Shown here in pieces: positions 8,937 to 18,150 of a stretch of DNA of 64,000 bases. The stretch lies in contig NZ_CP180351.1 of the NCBI RefSeq assembly GCF_048006345.1, positions 4,278,001-4,342,000 on the forward strand, read 5' to 3'. A program made the position numbers and the translations under genes. The DNA comes from Marivita sp030148515 (GTDB taxonomy: Bacteria; Pseudomonadota; Alphaproteobacteria; Rhodobacterales; Rhodobacteraceae). Under the pieces are notes generated by a model that saw only the letters and a program-made list of their open reading frames with translations, had not been told where the DNA came from and searched no databases. Position 1 is the stretch's first letter. Every line of letters starts with the position of its first letter.

Positions 8937-10658
8937 ATGACAGCAGAGGCGCGTCCCTGGACGGCTTTTTATGGTCCGAAGGTCCGCAAGGACATCGAGA
9001 CGGCATCGTATCGCACACTGGCGGATTTGATCCGGTCGGTGTCGAGCACATTTGGCGACGCACCAGCGTTCACGACCTGTTTGCCGAACGGCATGAACGG
9101 CACGTTGAGCTTTCGTCAAGTGGACGAGATGTCCGATGCCTTTGCGGTCTATCTGCGCGAGGTCGCGGGCTTGAACCAAGGCGATCGCGTCGCGCTTCAG
9201 ATGCCGAACTGTCTGTCCTTCCCGGTCGCGGCCTTCGGGATTCTGAAGGCGGGGTGCATCCTTGTGAACGTCAACCCGCTCTATACCGCCGAAGAGATGG
9301 CCAAGCAGTTCACCGATGCCGAACCACATGCACTGGTGATCGTGGATATGTTCGCTGACAAGATCCCGGCGGCAACCCAAGGCCATCCGATCCCCAACAT
9401 CATCGTCACGCGGGTTGCTGAATTTCTGCCATCCCTGCCGCGCGGGATTGTCGGTTTGGTGCAAAAACACTGGGACAAGTCGGTCAAGCCGATCGAGGTT
9501 GCCCATATTCGCCTTCCGGACGCTTTGGGCGCCGGGCGTGATCACATGCAGCGCGAACGCATTGCGCCCGACGTCTATTCCCAGACCGTCGATGCCAATG
9601 ACGTGGCGTGCCTACAATATACCGGCGGGACAACGGGTGTCGCCAAAGGCGCAATGCTGACGCATGCCAATCTAATCATGAACATGGAACAGACGATGGA
9701 GATGCTGGAAGGCGTGGAGAAGGGCAAGGAAATCGCCCTGACCGCGCTGCCGCTCTACCACATTTTCGCTTTTACCGTGAACATGCTGGCCTTTTACTGG
9801 CTTGGTGCGCGCAACATCCTGATCCCCAATCCACGACCCCTGTCGAACCTCAAGCGGGCGTTCGAGAACTACAAGATCACCTGGATGAGCGGGGTGAACA
9901 CATTGTTCAATGGGCTGACCAACGAGGTCTGGTTTACCGACAGCCCGCCCAAATACCTCAAATTCTCATCTGCGGGCGGCATGGCATTGCAAGCAGCCGT
10001 CGCGCAAAAATGGGAAGGCATCACGGGCAAGTCTGTTTTGCAGGGGTATGGCCTGACCGAAACTTCGCCAGTGCTGACGTTCAACCCGCTTGGCAAAACG
10101 CGGGATGGGTCCATCGGGATTCCTGTACCCGGAACAATGGTCGTTTGTCTGGACGAAGCTGGGAACCCGGTTCCCCAAGGCCAAACCGGAGAGATCGCGG
10201 CCAAAGGCCCGCAGATCATGGCCGGGTACTGGAACAAACCCGAAGAGACCGCGCATGCGCTGCGTGATGGATGGTTCCTGACCGGTGACATCGGTGTCAT
10301 GGACCCGGACGGCTATTTCCGAATTGTCGACAGGAAGAAGGACATGGTGGTTGTGTCCGGCTTCAACGTCTATCCGAACGAGGTCGAAGACTGCCTCGCG
10401 CAACACCCCGGTATCTTGGAGGCGGCGGTCATCGGCGTGCCCGACGATGGAACAGGTGAGGCGGTCAAAGCTTTTGTCGTCAAACGCGACAACGGCCTGA
10501 CCGAAGCGGACATCCGTGCCCACTGCAAAGCGCATCTGACCGCCTACAAGGTGCCCAAGCGGGTCGAATTCCGCGATGAGCTGCCGAAATCGAATGTCGG
10601 AAAAATTCTCAGAAAAGACCTGCGCGCCGAAGAACTGGCGCGTATCGCAGCGGAGTAA
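8937..10658 (+). CDS. fadD: Long-chain fatty acid-CoA ligase (AMP-forming)
   Basis: The 573-residue ANL-superfamily enzyme activates fatty acids to acyl-CoA through an acyl-AMP. The ATP-binding P-loop YTGGTTGVAKGA lies around residue 215, followed by LPLYHIFAFTVN, QGYGLTETSPV, the FLTGDIGVMDPDGYFRIVDR hinge and the catalytic lysine near the end in PKSNVGKILRK. I chose the second ATG (8937) because GGGAGGAGG ends 6 bases before it. The next gene starts 5 bases after the stop, so the two are an operon; no beta-oxidation gene is adjacent. Confidence 0.93.
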   Translation: MTAEARPWTAFYGPKVRKDIETASYRTLADLIRSVSSTFGDAPAFTTCLPNGMNGTLSFRQVDEMSDAFAVYLREVAGLNQGDRVALQMPNCLSFPVAAFGILKAGCILVNVNPLYTAEEMAKQFTDAEPHALVIVDMFADKIPAATQGHPIPNIIVTRVAEFLPSLPRGIVGLVQKHWDKSVKPIEVAHIRLPDALGAGRDHMQRERIAPDVYSQTVDANDVACLQYTGGTTGVAKGAMLTHANLIMNMEQTMEMLEGVEKGKEIALTALPLYHIFAFTVNMLAFYWLGARNILIPNPRPLSNLKRAFENYKITWMSGVNTLFNGLTNEVWFTDSPPKYLKFSSAGGMALQAAVAQKWEGITGKSVLQGYGLTETSPVLTFNPLGKTRDGSIGIPVPGTMVVCLDEAGNPVPQGQTGEIAAKGPQIMAGYWNKPEETAHALRDGWFLTGDIGVMDPDGYFRIVDRKKDMVVVSGFNVYPNEVEDCLAQHPGILEAAVIGVPDDGTGEAVKAFVVKRDNGLTEADIRAHCKAHLTAYKVPKRVEFRDELPKSNVGKILRKDLRAEELARIAAE

Positions 10659-10663
10659 CGGGC

Positions 10664-11545
10664 ATGGTTGGAGCCTTCGAACAAGCGCTGCTGGCGCTGA
10701 TGATCTTCGTCATCATGCTGGGCATGGGCGCGTCCCTCACACCGCGAGATTTCTATCTGGCCTTGCGGCGCCCCTACGGTCTCGCCATCGGGGTGATCTC
10801 GCAATACGGGTTCATGCCGCTGATCGGGTTCCTTCTGGCGACGTTTCTGGTTGTGCCCGAGACCATCGCGCTGGGCATTCTCATCATGGCGTGTATGCCG
10901 GGTGGGACGACCTCGAACATCTTTACCTACTTCTCCAAGGGCAATCTGGCGCTGTCGGTTCTGATGACGGTGACGTCGACTGTCACCGGTGTCGTGCTGA
11001 TCCCGCTGGTGCTGGTGCTCTATGCGTCCGCGCTAAATCTCGAGATTCCGCGAGAGAACATCATCGTTACGCTGGTTCTGCTGCTTGTCCCGGTGGCCAT
11101 CGGGATGGTTCTGCGAAAGCTGAGCGCCAATGTGGGAGCGGTGACAGAGTTCTTTGGCTCTGCGCTGGCGCTGTTCTTTATCGTGTTCCTGATGGTCAGC
11201 TGGATACCGCGAAACTGGCAGTTCCTGCTGGAAACCACGCCTGCCACCTATTTCGCATCTATTGGTCTGGGTTTGTTTGGAATCACAATCGGCTATCTGT
11301 TTGCCCGCGCCTTGCGTCTGCATCCCCGCAATGCGAGGACCGTGGCGCTTGAGACGGGCATCCAGAACGGACCACTGGCGATCGCGATCATCGTATTCAC
11401 CTTCCAGGGGTCCGAGGCGCAGGCGATCATGGCGGTGCCCGTGCTCTATTCGCTGTTCATCGTGATCGTATCGACCTGCGTGACCTTGGTGTTCCGACGC
11501 GCCAACACGGCGGCAGAGCAGAAAATCCCGGACAGCCTGCTCTGA
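10664..11545 (+). CDS. Bile acid:sodium symporter (BASS) family transporter
   Basis: The 293-residue protein has about nine to ten hydrophobic segments and the BASS-family signature of a broken helix around GTTSNIFTYFSKGNLALSV, then ALETGIQNGPLAIAI. The family couples sodium uptake to organic anions; bacterial members import pantoate, keto acids or sulfonates. It follows fadD with a 5-base gap, which suggests, but does not prove, a carboxylate substrate related to CoA activation. Confidence 0.85.
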   Translation: MVGAFEQALLALMIFVIMLGMGASLTPRDFYLALRRPYGLAIGVISQYGFMPLIGFLLATFLVVPETIALGILIMACMPGGTTSNIFTYFSKGNLALSVLMTVTSTVTGVVLIPLVLVLYASALNLEIPRENIIVTLVLLLVPVAIGMVLRKLSANVGAVTEFFGSALALFFIVFLMVSWIPRNWQFLLETTPATYFASIGLGLFGITIGYLFARALRLHPRNARTVALETGIQNGPLAIAIIVFTFQGSEAQAIMAVPVLYSLFIVIVSTCVTLVFRRANTAAEQKIPDSLL

Positions 11546-11550
11546 AACAG

Positions 11551-11579
11551 TTGCATTGCCCTCAAACCCCGCCTATACG
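11551..11579 (+). promoter_or_regulatory. Likely sigma-70 promoter of rpmI-rplT
   Basis: TTGCAT (11551-11556) and TATACG (11574-11579) are separated by 17 bases, about 75 bases upstream of the rpmI start and just after the preceding gene. This fits a housekeeping promoter. The leader between it and rpmI is short and holds no obvious L20-type pseudoknot that I can identify. Confidence 0.55.
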
Positions 11580-11655
11580 GCGCGCTCTACCCGCGGGACC
11601 GGTCGAATTGGCATACCGAGTCGCGCGTTCACCGATCTGAAGACAGGAGACGGAA

Positions 11656-11856
11656 ATGCCGAAGATGAAGACAAAGTCGAGCTGCAAAAAGCGGTTCAAG
11701 GTGACGGCCACGGGCCGCATCAAGGCAGGTCAGGCTGGCAAACGCCACGGCATGATCAAGCGCCACAAAAAGTTCATCCGCGACGCGCGCGGAACCACCA
11801 CGCTGTCGAAGGCTGATGAACAGATCATCAAGCCGATGATGCCCTACGCGCGCTAA
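11656..11856 (+). CDS. rpmI: 50S ribosomal protein L35
   Basis: The 66-residue basic protein matches L35 along its length: MPKMKTKSSCKKRFKVTATG at the start, HGMIKRHKKFIRDARGTTTL and a C-terminal IKPMMPYAR. It is a component of the large ribosomal subunit. An AGGAGACGG ribosome-binding site is 8 bases upstream. It is paired with rplT 12 bases downstream; infC is not in front, as is common in alphaproteobacteria. Confidence 0.97.
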   Translation: MPKMKTKSSCKKRFKVTATGRIKAGQAGKRHGMIKRHKKFIRDARGTTTLSKADEQIIKPMMPYAR

Positions 11857-11868
11857 GGAGGAATTGAC

Positions 11869-12234
11869 ATGTCCCGAGTAAAAGGCGGAACCACCACACA
11901 CGCCCGTCACAAGAAGGTCATCAAGGCCGCCAAAGGTTACTATGGCCGCCGAAAGAACACCTTCAAGGTTGCACGTCAGGCCGTCGACAAGGCGAACCAG
12001 TACGCCACACGCGACCGCAAGAACCGCAAGCGCAACTTCCGCGCGCTGTGGATCCAGCGGATCAACGCGGCTGTGCGTCTGCATGACGAAGCGCTGACAT
12101 ATTCCCGCTTCATCAACGGCCTGAACCTGGCCGGCATCGAAGTGGACCGCAAAGTGCTGGCCGATCTGGCCGTGCACGAGCCCGAAGCCTTCGGCGCGAT
12201 CGTCGAACAGGCCAAAGGCGCACTGGCCGCGTAA
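11869..12234 (+). CDS. rplT: 50S ribosomal protein L20
   Basis: The 121-residue protein has the L20 signature: an N-terminal basic extension with HARHKKVIKAAKGYYGRRKN and the globular domain NRKRNFRALWIQRINAAVR. It binds 23S rRNA early in 50S assembly. AAGGAGGAATTGAC is an ideal ribosome-binding site before the ATG. A clear intrinsic terminator follows the stop. Confidence 0.97.
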   Translation: MSRVKGGTTTHARHKKVIKAAKGYYGRRKNTFKVARQAVDKANQYATRDRKNRKRNFRALWIQRINAAVRLHDEALTYSRFINGLNLAGIEVDRKVLADLAVHEPEAFGAIVEQAKGALAA

Positions 12235-12258
12235 GCGACCCAGAGTTCTGAATAAAGA

Positions 12259-12288
12259 AAGCCCCGTTGGTTCAGCGGGGCTTTTTTC
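12259..12288 (+). terminator. Intrinsic terminator after rplT
   Basis: AAGCCCCG (12259-12266) pairs with CGGGGCTT (12276-12283) around a 9-base loop and runs into a stretch of six T. This is a textbook Rho-independent terminator for rpmI-rplT. Confidence 0.9.
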
Positions 12289-12405
12289 GTTTCGGCATCA
12301 GACACCCCAATCCGCCGATCCCGCAACACGACCAAAGTTTCCCTAGCGTCATTGGGTCGCTGTTGGCACTCTCAGATCAGAACAGCAAAAATCTGGGAGG
12401 AATTT

Positions 12406-14205
12406 ATGCTCGACTCGACATTGTCCGACACCACGCAGGCCTTTCTTGATGAATTCGGGAAGGCGCTGGAGGAAGGCGACATCGCCCGCGCCCGCGAGAT
12501 GTTCGCAGACGATTGCTACTGGCGCGATCTTGTCACCTTCACCTGGAATATCAAAACAGTCGAAGGCAAGGATCAGGTCGAGGATATGCTGAAACATCAG
12601 CTTGCCACGACCAAACCGCACAATTGGGCCATCGCCGAAGGCGAAGTGGTGACCGAAGACGGCGGGATCGTGACCGCCTGGATTACCTTCGAGACAGAGG
12701 TTGCCCGTGGGTATGGCCTGATCCGTCTGCGCGAGGGCAAGATCTGGACGCTTTTGACCACAATGGTCGAGTTGAAGGGCCATGAAGAACCCAAAGGGTT
12801 TGACCGTCCGTTGGGGGCCAAGCACGGGGCCGGCAAGAACCGGACCACTTGGAAGGAAGAACGGGAGGCAGAGGCGAGCGAACTCGGCTACACCTCCCAA
12901 CCCTATACGCTGATCATCGGCGGCGGGCAGGGCGGCATCGCTCTTGGCGCGCGTTTGCGCCAATTGGGTGTGCCGACCATCATCGTCGAACGCAACGAGC
13001 GCCCGGGTGACAGCTGGCGTAAGCGCTACAAGTCGCTCTGCCTGCATGACCCGGTCTGGTATGACCATCTGCCCTACATCAAATTCCCGGAAAACTGGCC
13101 TGTCTTTGCACCCAAGGACAAGATCGGCGACTGGCTCGAGATGTACACCAAGGTGATGGAGCTGAACTACTGGACCCGCACCACCGCCAAATCCGCCACC
13201 TATGACGAGGCCAAGCAGGAATGGACCGTTGTGGTCGACCGCGACGGTGAAGAAGTCACCCTGCGGCCCAAGCAACTGGTCATGGCAACGGGTATGTCCG
13301 GCAAGGCGCGCATCCCGGATTTGCCGGGTATGGACACGTTCAAGGGTGATATCCACCATTCCTCGCAGCACCCCGGCCCGGATCGCTACAAAGGCAAGAA
13401 ATGCGTTGTCATCGGGTCGAACAATTCTGCGCATGACATCTGTGCGGCCCTTTGGGAGCATGACGCCGACGTGACCATGGTGCAGCGGTCCTCGACCCAC
13501 ATCGTGCGGTCTGACACGCTGATGGAGATCGGTCTGGGCGACCTCTATTCCGAACGCGCCGTCAATGCGGGAATGACCACCGAAAAGGCCGATCTGATCT
13601 TTGCGTCCTTGCCCTATGCGATCCTGCACGAGTTCCAGATCCCGGCCTATGCCGCGATGAAGGAGCAGGACAAAGAGTTTTACGAGGGGCTGGAAAAAGC
13701 CGGGTTCTGGCTGGATTGGGGAGACGACGACTCGGGTCTGTTCATGAAGTACCTGCGCCGTGGGTCTGGCTATTACATCGACGTGGGTGCGAGCCAGCTG
13801 ATCATCGACGGAGAGATCAAGCTCAAGCGCGGGCAGGTGACCGAGATCGTTGAAGACGGGCTCATCCTCGACACCGGCGAAAAGCTTGAAGCGGATCTGA
13901 TCGTGCTGGCGACCGGCTACAACTCCATGAACGGCTGGGTGGCTGATCTGATGGGCCAAGAGATGGCCGACAAGGTGGGCAAGGTCTGGGGACTTGGGTC
14001 GAACACCACCAAGGACCCCGGCCCTTGGGAAGGTGAACAGCGCAACATGTGGAAGCCGACGCAGCAGGAAAACCTGTGGTTCCATGGCGGCAACCTGCAT
14101 CAATCGAGGCACTATTCGCAATTCCTTGCCTTGCAGATCAAGGCACGGATGGAAGGTATCCCGACCCCGGTTTATGCGCTGCAAGAGGTGCATCACACGT
14201 CGTAA
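12406..14205 (+). CDS. NTF2/SnoaL-like domain fused to FAD-dependent monooxygenase
   Basis: The 599-residue protein has an N-terminal SnoaL/NTF2-like fold (about residues 1-145; FGKALEEGDIARAREMFAD, then FTWNIKTVEG) and a flavin-containing monooxygenase domain behind it. The latter shows the FAD Rossmann motif GGGQGGIALGARL (about 168-180), the NADPH motif GSNNSAHDICAALW (about 343-356) and ATGYNS near residue 503. Such enzymes oxygenate nitrogen or sulfur atoms or carry out Baeyer-Villiger reactions. I chose the ATG at 12406, with GGGAGG 6 bases upstream, over an earlier TTG. It is followed by a serine hydrolase; the substrate is unknown. Confidence 0.88.
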   Translation: MLDSTLSDTTQAFLDEFGKALEEGDIARAREMFADDCYWRDLVTFTWNIKTVEGKDQVEDMLKHQLATTKPHNWAIAEGEVVTEDGGIVTAWITFETEVARGYGLIRLREGKIWTLLTTMVELKGHEEPKGFDRPLGAKHGAGKNRTTWKEEREAEASELGYTSQPYTLIIGGGQGGIALGARLRQLGVPTIIVERNERPGDSWRKRYKSLCLHDPVWYDHLPYIKFPENWPVFAPKDKIGDWLEMYTKVMELNYWTRTTAKSATYDEAKQEWTVVVDRDGEEVTLRPKQLVMATGMSGKARIPDLPGMDTFKGDIHHSSQHPGPDRYKGKKCVVIGSNNSAHDICAALWEHDADVTMVQRSSTHIVRSDTLMEIGLGDLYSERAVNAGMTTEKADLIFASLPYAILHEFQIPAYAAMKEQDKEFYEGLEKAGFWLDWGDDDSGLFMKYLRRGSGYYIDVGASQLIIDGEIKLKRGQVTEIVEDGLILDTGEKLEADLIVLATGYNSMNGWVADLMGQEMADKVGKVWGLGSNTTKDPGPWEGEQRNMWKPTQQENLWFHGGNLHQSRHYSQFLALQIKARMEGIPTPVYALQEVHHTS

Positions 14206-14301
14206 TGTCGGCATGGGGCGGGCCGTTTGGTCCGCCCCATTGCACGGAGTCGTGACAGCGGCGTTCTGGACTCGCGGTCTTAGGGCGTTACACCAAAACG
14301 C

Positions 14302-15279
14302 ATGATGCACCGACGTACATTCCTGACAACGACAGCCGCCGCATTTTGCGCGCCATTCCTTGCGCGGGCGCAGACCGACGACCTGCGCAGCGCGATTGAT
14401 GCTTTGCCGCAGTTGCATTCCATTCAGGTCAGCAAGGGCGACGAAACTGTGATCGCCGAGGCGCCTCGCGGACCCGGTCTTGATCGGCTCGCCAACATCA
14501 AATCCTGCTCAAAGAGCATCGTGGCGCTCTTGCTGGGAGCTGCCATCGACCGGGGCGAGGTGGCTTCGGTGCAAGCACCGCTCTCCGAAGTCGCGCCCAA
14601 TATCCTGCCTTCCAATGCCACTCCGGGGGCGGCGGACATCACTCTCGAAGACCTTGTCACCTTGCGCGCAGGGTTGGAACGCACGTCGGGTCAGAACTAC
14701 GGCGCATGGGTGAATTCCCGCAACTGGCTGGCAGATGCGTTGTCTCGACCAATGGTGGCTGAACCCGGTGGGCAGATGCTCTATTCGACCGGATCGACAC
14801 ATATCCTGGGCGCGGCATTGGCAGAAGCCACTGGGCAAAGCCTTCTGGCGCAGGCACGCGAACGGCTGGGCCGACCCTTGGGCATCGAAATCCCGCCTTG
14901 GACCCGCGATCCTCAGGGCTACTACATGGGGGGCAATGAAATGGCATTGCGCCCGACGGCGATACTCAAGATCGCCAAGCTGATGCGCGATGATGGTCAG
15001 TTTGAAGGGGCGCAAGTGATCCCGCAAAGCTGGGTCGCGGCCTCGACCATCCCCTATGCGCGGTCGCCGTGGTCGGGCCTTTCGTACGGCTACGGCTGGT
15101 TCCTGTCTCCGTCGGGTTACACGCTGGCCCGCGGATACGGTGGTCAGATCATCGCATCACACAAAGCCCGCAATCTTGCCGTGGCGATCACGTCCGATCC
15201 GAACCAACCCGCCCGATCCGGCGGCTATTTCGGCGATCTGATGCGACTGTTGGATGGACCCGTTTTGGCACTGGCCTGA
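14302..15279 (+). CDS. Beta-lactamase-fold serine hydrolase, Tat-exported
   Basis: The 325-residue protein starts with a twin-arginine leader (HRRTFLTTTAAAF, cleavage near ARAQ at about residue 24), so it acts in the periplasm. The class C beta-lactamase/esterase fold is visible: a Ser-x-x-Lys motif SCSK near residue 73, a tyrosine motif in LYSTGSTH, and a C-terminal GLSYGYGWFL segment. These proteins are mostly esterases or D-peptidases, so resistance should not be assumed. It starts about 100 bases after the monooxygenase. Confidence 0.8.
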   Translation: MMHRRTFLTTTAAAFCAPFLARAQTDDLRSAIDALPQLHSIQVSKGDETVIAEAPRGPGLDRLANIKSCSKSIVALLLGAAIDRGEVASVQAPLSEVAPNILPSNATPGAADITLEDLVTLRAGLERTSGQNYGAWVNSRNWLADALSRPMVAEPGGQMLYSTGSTHILGAALAEATGQSLLAQARERLGRPLGIEIPPWTRDPQGYYMGGNEMALRPTAILKIAKLMRDDGQFEGAQVIPQSWVAASTIPYARSPWSGLSYGYGWFLSPSGYTLARGYGGQIIASHKARNLAVAITSDPNQPARSGGYFGDLMRLLDGPVLALA

Positions 15280-15347
15280 CACGAACCTCCCTTGCCTTCG
15301 CCCGCACGCTCCGCAAGATGCATGAACCCTAACCGTGCGGAGAGATC

Positions 15348-16832
15348 ATGCCCACAGCGCCCCTTTGGCTGCTTGTTGCCCTGCAAGCCACCGTTTCCGC
15401 CGCGTCGATGGTGGTGGAGATCGTCGCAGGGCGCATGCTGGCGCCATATGTCGGTATGTCGCTTTATACATGGACCTCAGTGATCGCCGTGGTCTTGGCG
15501 GGGTTTTCCGCCGGGCATTGGTGGGGCGGGCGTCTGGCAGATCGCCCCGGCATCAACCCGATGGTGGCGACCGCTTGGGCGCTGGTCGCGGCAGCAGTCA
15601 CCACGGCACTGGCGGGTGTCGCCTTGCGTGCGTCGGCAGAGCCTGTGCTAAGCGCTTTCCCACAACCCGTCTGGGGCATCACCGGGCTGACACTGGCCGC
15701 GTTTTTTCTGCCATCGCTGTTTGCTGGCATCCCGGCGCCCTTGCTGACGCAGGTGTCGCTGTCCGGCCCATCGCGACAAGGGCAGGCATTGGGCGCGATG
15801 TTCGCTTCGGGTGCCATTGGGGCCATCGTGGGTACGCTGCTGGCCGGGTTCGTGTTCATATCGTGGCTGGGAAGCCTGTGGACTCTCACAACCGTGACGC
15901 TCGTTTACACGGCAGGGGCAGCGCTGTGCTTTGTGCTGGGCAAAGGCTTGCGCATTGTTCAGGGCGCGAGCCTTGTCGCATCGGCGGCACTTGCGCTGTC
16001 CTCCGGCCTTTCGAAAGGGCCATGCACGCTGGAAAGCCGCTATTTCTGCCTGCAATCCGTCGATGTGTCAGCCGATACGTCGCATCCGACCCGCGCCATG
16101 GTGATCGACCATTTGGTACACGGTATTTCCGCCCAGGATGCACCGGATGTGATGTTCACCGATCACGCCGCCATGCTGGACGCCTTGACCCGACTTCGTG
16201 CGCCTTCTGCCGACCCCGCGACGTTCCATATTGGCGGGGGTAACTATGCGTTGCCCCGCGCCTTTGCCCATCGCGGCTTTACCCAGACAACGGTGGCCGA
16301 GATTGACCCGGCGGTGACCGCCCTCGCGCAGCAGGACTTCTGGTTCGATCCCACGGATGTTCGCGTCCTGCATATGGATGCGCGGCGGGCGCTGCTGACG
16401 GAGGATCAGCGCTACGACGTGGTCATTGGGGATGCGTTCACCGACACAGCCGTGCCGCAACATCTGGTCACCGCCGAGTTCTTTGCGTTGATCCGCGACC
16501 GGCTTACACCCGATGGCACCTATCTGATGAACGTGATCGACTATTCGGACCGCATGCAGGCGGTCGGCAGTCTGGTCGCAACGCTGCGCGGGGTATTTCC
16601 GGTGGTCGAAGTCTGGGCCGAAGCGCGGCGACCTGCACCCGGAGAGCGTGTTGTGATGGTGATTGCCGCAGGCGTGTCGGAAACTCCGACAAACAGCTTT
16701 TCGGTGCCCGCGCCTGAACAAACCACCTTTGCCGCGCTTGGTCCCGGATTTGTGGACCAGCTTGCTGCGGCAGGCGTTTACCTGACCGACGACTACGCGC
16801 CGATAGATCGCTTGGTCGGGCCGCGCGATTAA
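15348..16832 (+). CDS. Membrane-bound spermidine-synthase-like protein
   Basis: The 494-residue protein has about seven hydrophobic segments in its N-terminal half (about residues 5-225) and a soluble C-terminal Rossmann domain of the spermidine-synthase type (about 270-430). The latter shows HIGGGNYALPRAF, TVAEIDPAVTALA with the acidic end of strand two, MDARRALL and VVIGDAFTD. The polyamine-synthase Asp in the last motif is kept. Similar fused proteins are often annotated as fused MFS/spermidine synthase; their substrates are not settled. A strong terminator follows. Confidence 0.82.
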   Translation: MPTAPLWLLVALQATVSAASMVVEIVAGRMLAPYVGMSLYTWTSVIAVVLAGFSAGHWWGGRLADRPGINPMVATAWALVAAAVTTALAGVALRASAEPVLSAFPQPVWGITGLTLAAFFLPSLFAGIPAPLLTQVSLSGPSRQGQALGAMFASGAIGAIVGTLLAGFVFISWLGSLWTLTTVTLVYTAGAALCFVLGKGLRIVQGASLVASAALALSSGLSKGPCTLESRYFCLQSVDVSADTSHPTRAMVIDHLVHGISAQDAPDVMFTDHAAMLDALTRLRAPSADPATFHIGGGNYALPRAFAHRGFTQTTVAEIDPAVTALAQQDFWFDPTDVRVLHMDARRALLTEDQRYDVVIGDAFTDTAVPQHLVTAEFFALIRDRLTPDGTYLMNVIDYSDRMQAVGSLVATLRGVFPVVEVWAEARRPAPGERVVMVIAAGVSETPTNSFSVPAPEQTTFAALGPGFVDQLAAAGVYLTDDYAPIDRLVGPRD

Positions 16833-16853
16833 CACAACCCGACCAAGCCCATG

Positions 16854-16893
16854 CCAGCGCCCTCGCCGGAGTGGCGCTGGATGTTCTTTTTTT
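16854..16893 (+). terminator. Intrinsic terminator of the spermidine-synthase-like gene
   Basis: CCAGCGCC (16854-16861) pairs perfectly with GGCGCTGG (16873-16880), followed by ATGTTCTTTTTTT. The T run is on the plus-strand side, so it serves the plus-strand gene. It overlaps the last codons of the convergent ald gene. Confidence 0.88.
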
Positions 16894-18013
16894 ATGCCGC
16901 CTTGAGCAGCTTCTGAGGCTCGGTCACGTCAAGGCCAAGCGCCTGACCAACCGCACCATAGGTGAGCTGACCTGCATGCACGTTCAGACCTGCCAGAAGG
17001 TGCGGATCGTCGGCACAGGCCTGCTGCCAGCCCTTGTTCGCCAATGCCAGCATGAACGGCATCGTGGCGTTGCCAAGCGCGATGGTCGACGTGCGGGCAA
17101 CCGCGCCCGGCATGTTGGCCACGCAGTAATGCATGATGCCATCGACCTCGTAGATCGGGTTCTCATGCGTGGTGGCTTTCGAGGTCTCGAAGCATCCGCC
17201 CTGGTCGATGGCCACGTCCACAAGCGCGGAACCCGGTTTCATCAGGCCAAGGTCTGCACGGCTCACCAGTTTGGGGGCAGCGGCACCGGGGATAAGCACG
17301 GCACCGACAACCATGTCAGCGGTCGTGATCATCTCGGCAATGTTCGCCTGGCTGGCGTAGCGGGTGCGGAAAGTGCCTCCGAACACGTCATCGAGATAGC
17401 GCATGCGGGGCAGGGAGCGATCCAGAACCGTCACATCTGCGCCCATACCAGCCGCCACGCGGGCCGCATGGGTGCCGACAACGCCGCCACCAATCACGAC
17501 AACCTGTGCCGGAGTAACACCGGGCACGCCGCCCATCAGTACACCACGGCCGCCATTGGCCTTCTGCAAGGTCCACGCGCCCATCTGCGGCGCAAGCTTA
17601 CCGGCGACTTCGGACATCGGGGCCAGCAGGGGCAGGCCGCCATTGCGGTCGGTCACGGTTTCATAGGCGATCGCGGTGCAGCCCGAGGCGAGCAGATCAC
17701 GGGTCTGCTCGGGGTCCGGCGCGAGGTGCAGATAGGTGAACAGCAACTGACCTTCGCGCAGCATCTTGCGCTCGACCGCCTGCGGTTCCTTGACCTTGAC
17801 GATCATGTCGGCGGTCGCGAACACCTCTTCTGCGGTGTCGAGGATCTGCGCGCCAGCAGCGGTGTAAGCCGCATCGTCAAAGCCTGCGCCAATGCCGGCA
17901 CCTTTCTGGATCAGAACGGTATGGCCATGTGCAACGGCTTCCTGTGCCGCGCTCGGAGTGACGCCGACGCGGAATTCCTGGGGTTTGATTTCGGTTGGGC
18001 ATCCGATTTTCAT
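16892..18013 (-). CDS. ald: Alanine dehydrogenase
   Basis: The 373-residue enzyme interconverts L-alanine and pyruvate with NAD and ammonia. Family features: MKIGCPTEIKPQEFRVGVTP at the N-terminus, the substrate-binding VKVKEPQ, AYETV near residue 115, and the NAD motif VVIGGGVVGTHAARVA (about 171-186). Catalytic His is in the TYLHLAPD segment. Length is normal. An Lrp-family regulator is transcribed divergently, the classic AldR arrangement, so alanine induction through that regulator is likely. Confidence 0.95.
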   Translation of the reverse strand: MKIGCPTEIKPQEFRVGVTPSAAQEAVAHGHTVLIQKGAGIGAGFDDAAYTAAGAQILDTAEEVFATADMIVKVKEPQAVERKMLREGQLLFTYLHLAPDPEQTRDLLASGCTAIAYETVTDRNGGLPLLAPMSEVAGKLAPQMGAWTLQKANGGRGVLMGGVPGVTPAQVVVIGGGVVGTHAARVAAGMGADVTVLDRSLPRMRYLDDVFGGTFRTRYASQANIAEMITTADMVVGAVLIPGAAAPKLVSRADLGLMKPGSALVDVAIDQGGCFETSKATTHENPIYEVDGIMHYCVANMPGAVARTSTIALGNATMPFMLALANKGWQQACADDPHLLAGLNVHAGQLTYGAVGQALGLDVTEPQKLLKAA

Positions 18014-18150
18014 GACTGTCTCCTCCGACTCTGTCTGTCGAGAGGATGCGCCTCTTTCGTTGCAATTTCGTATGGATCTTTGGCGGCAGACAGGCCATTT
18101 TGCGAAGACCCTTCGAAGAATAGGGTATTTATCGGGAGGAAACTTGCGTC
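18014..18150. promoter_or_regulatory. Divergent ald / Lrp-regulator control region
   Basis: The 137-base gap separates ald from its divergent regulator and must hold both promoters and the regulator's binding sites. I see a short palindromic CTTCGAAG near 18110 and AT-rich stretches, but no confident consensus. GGGAGGA at 18134-18140 is the ribosome-binding site of the regulator. Confidence 0.5.

Noticed and set aside
12349..14418. Long open frame (689 codons) on the minus strand
   Set aside because: Antisense to the flavin monooxygenase; His/Arg/Gly-rich composition typical of a shadow frame.
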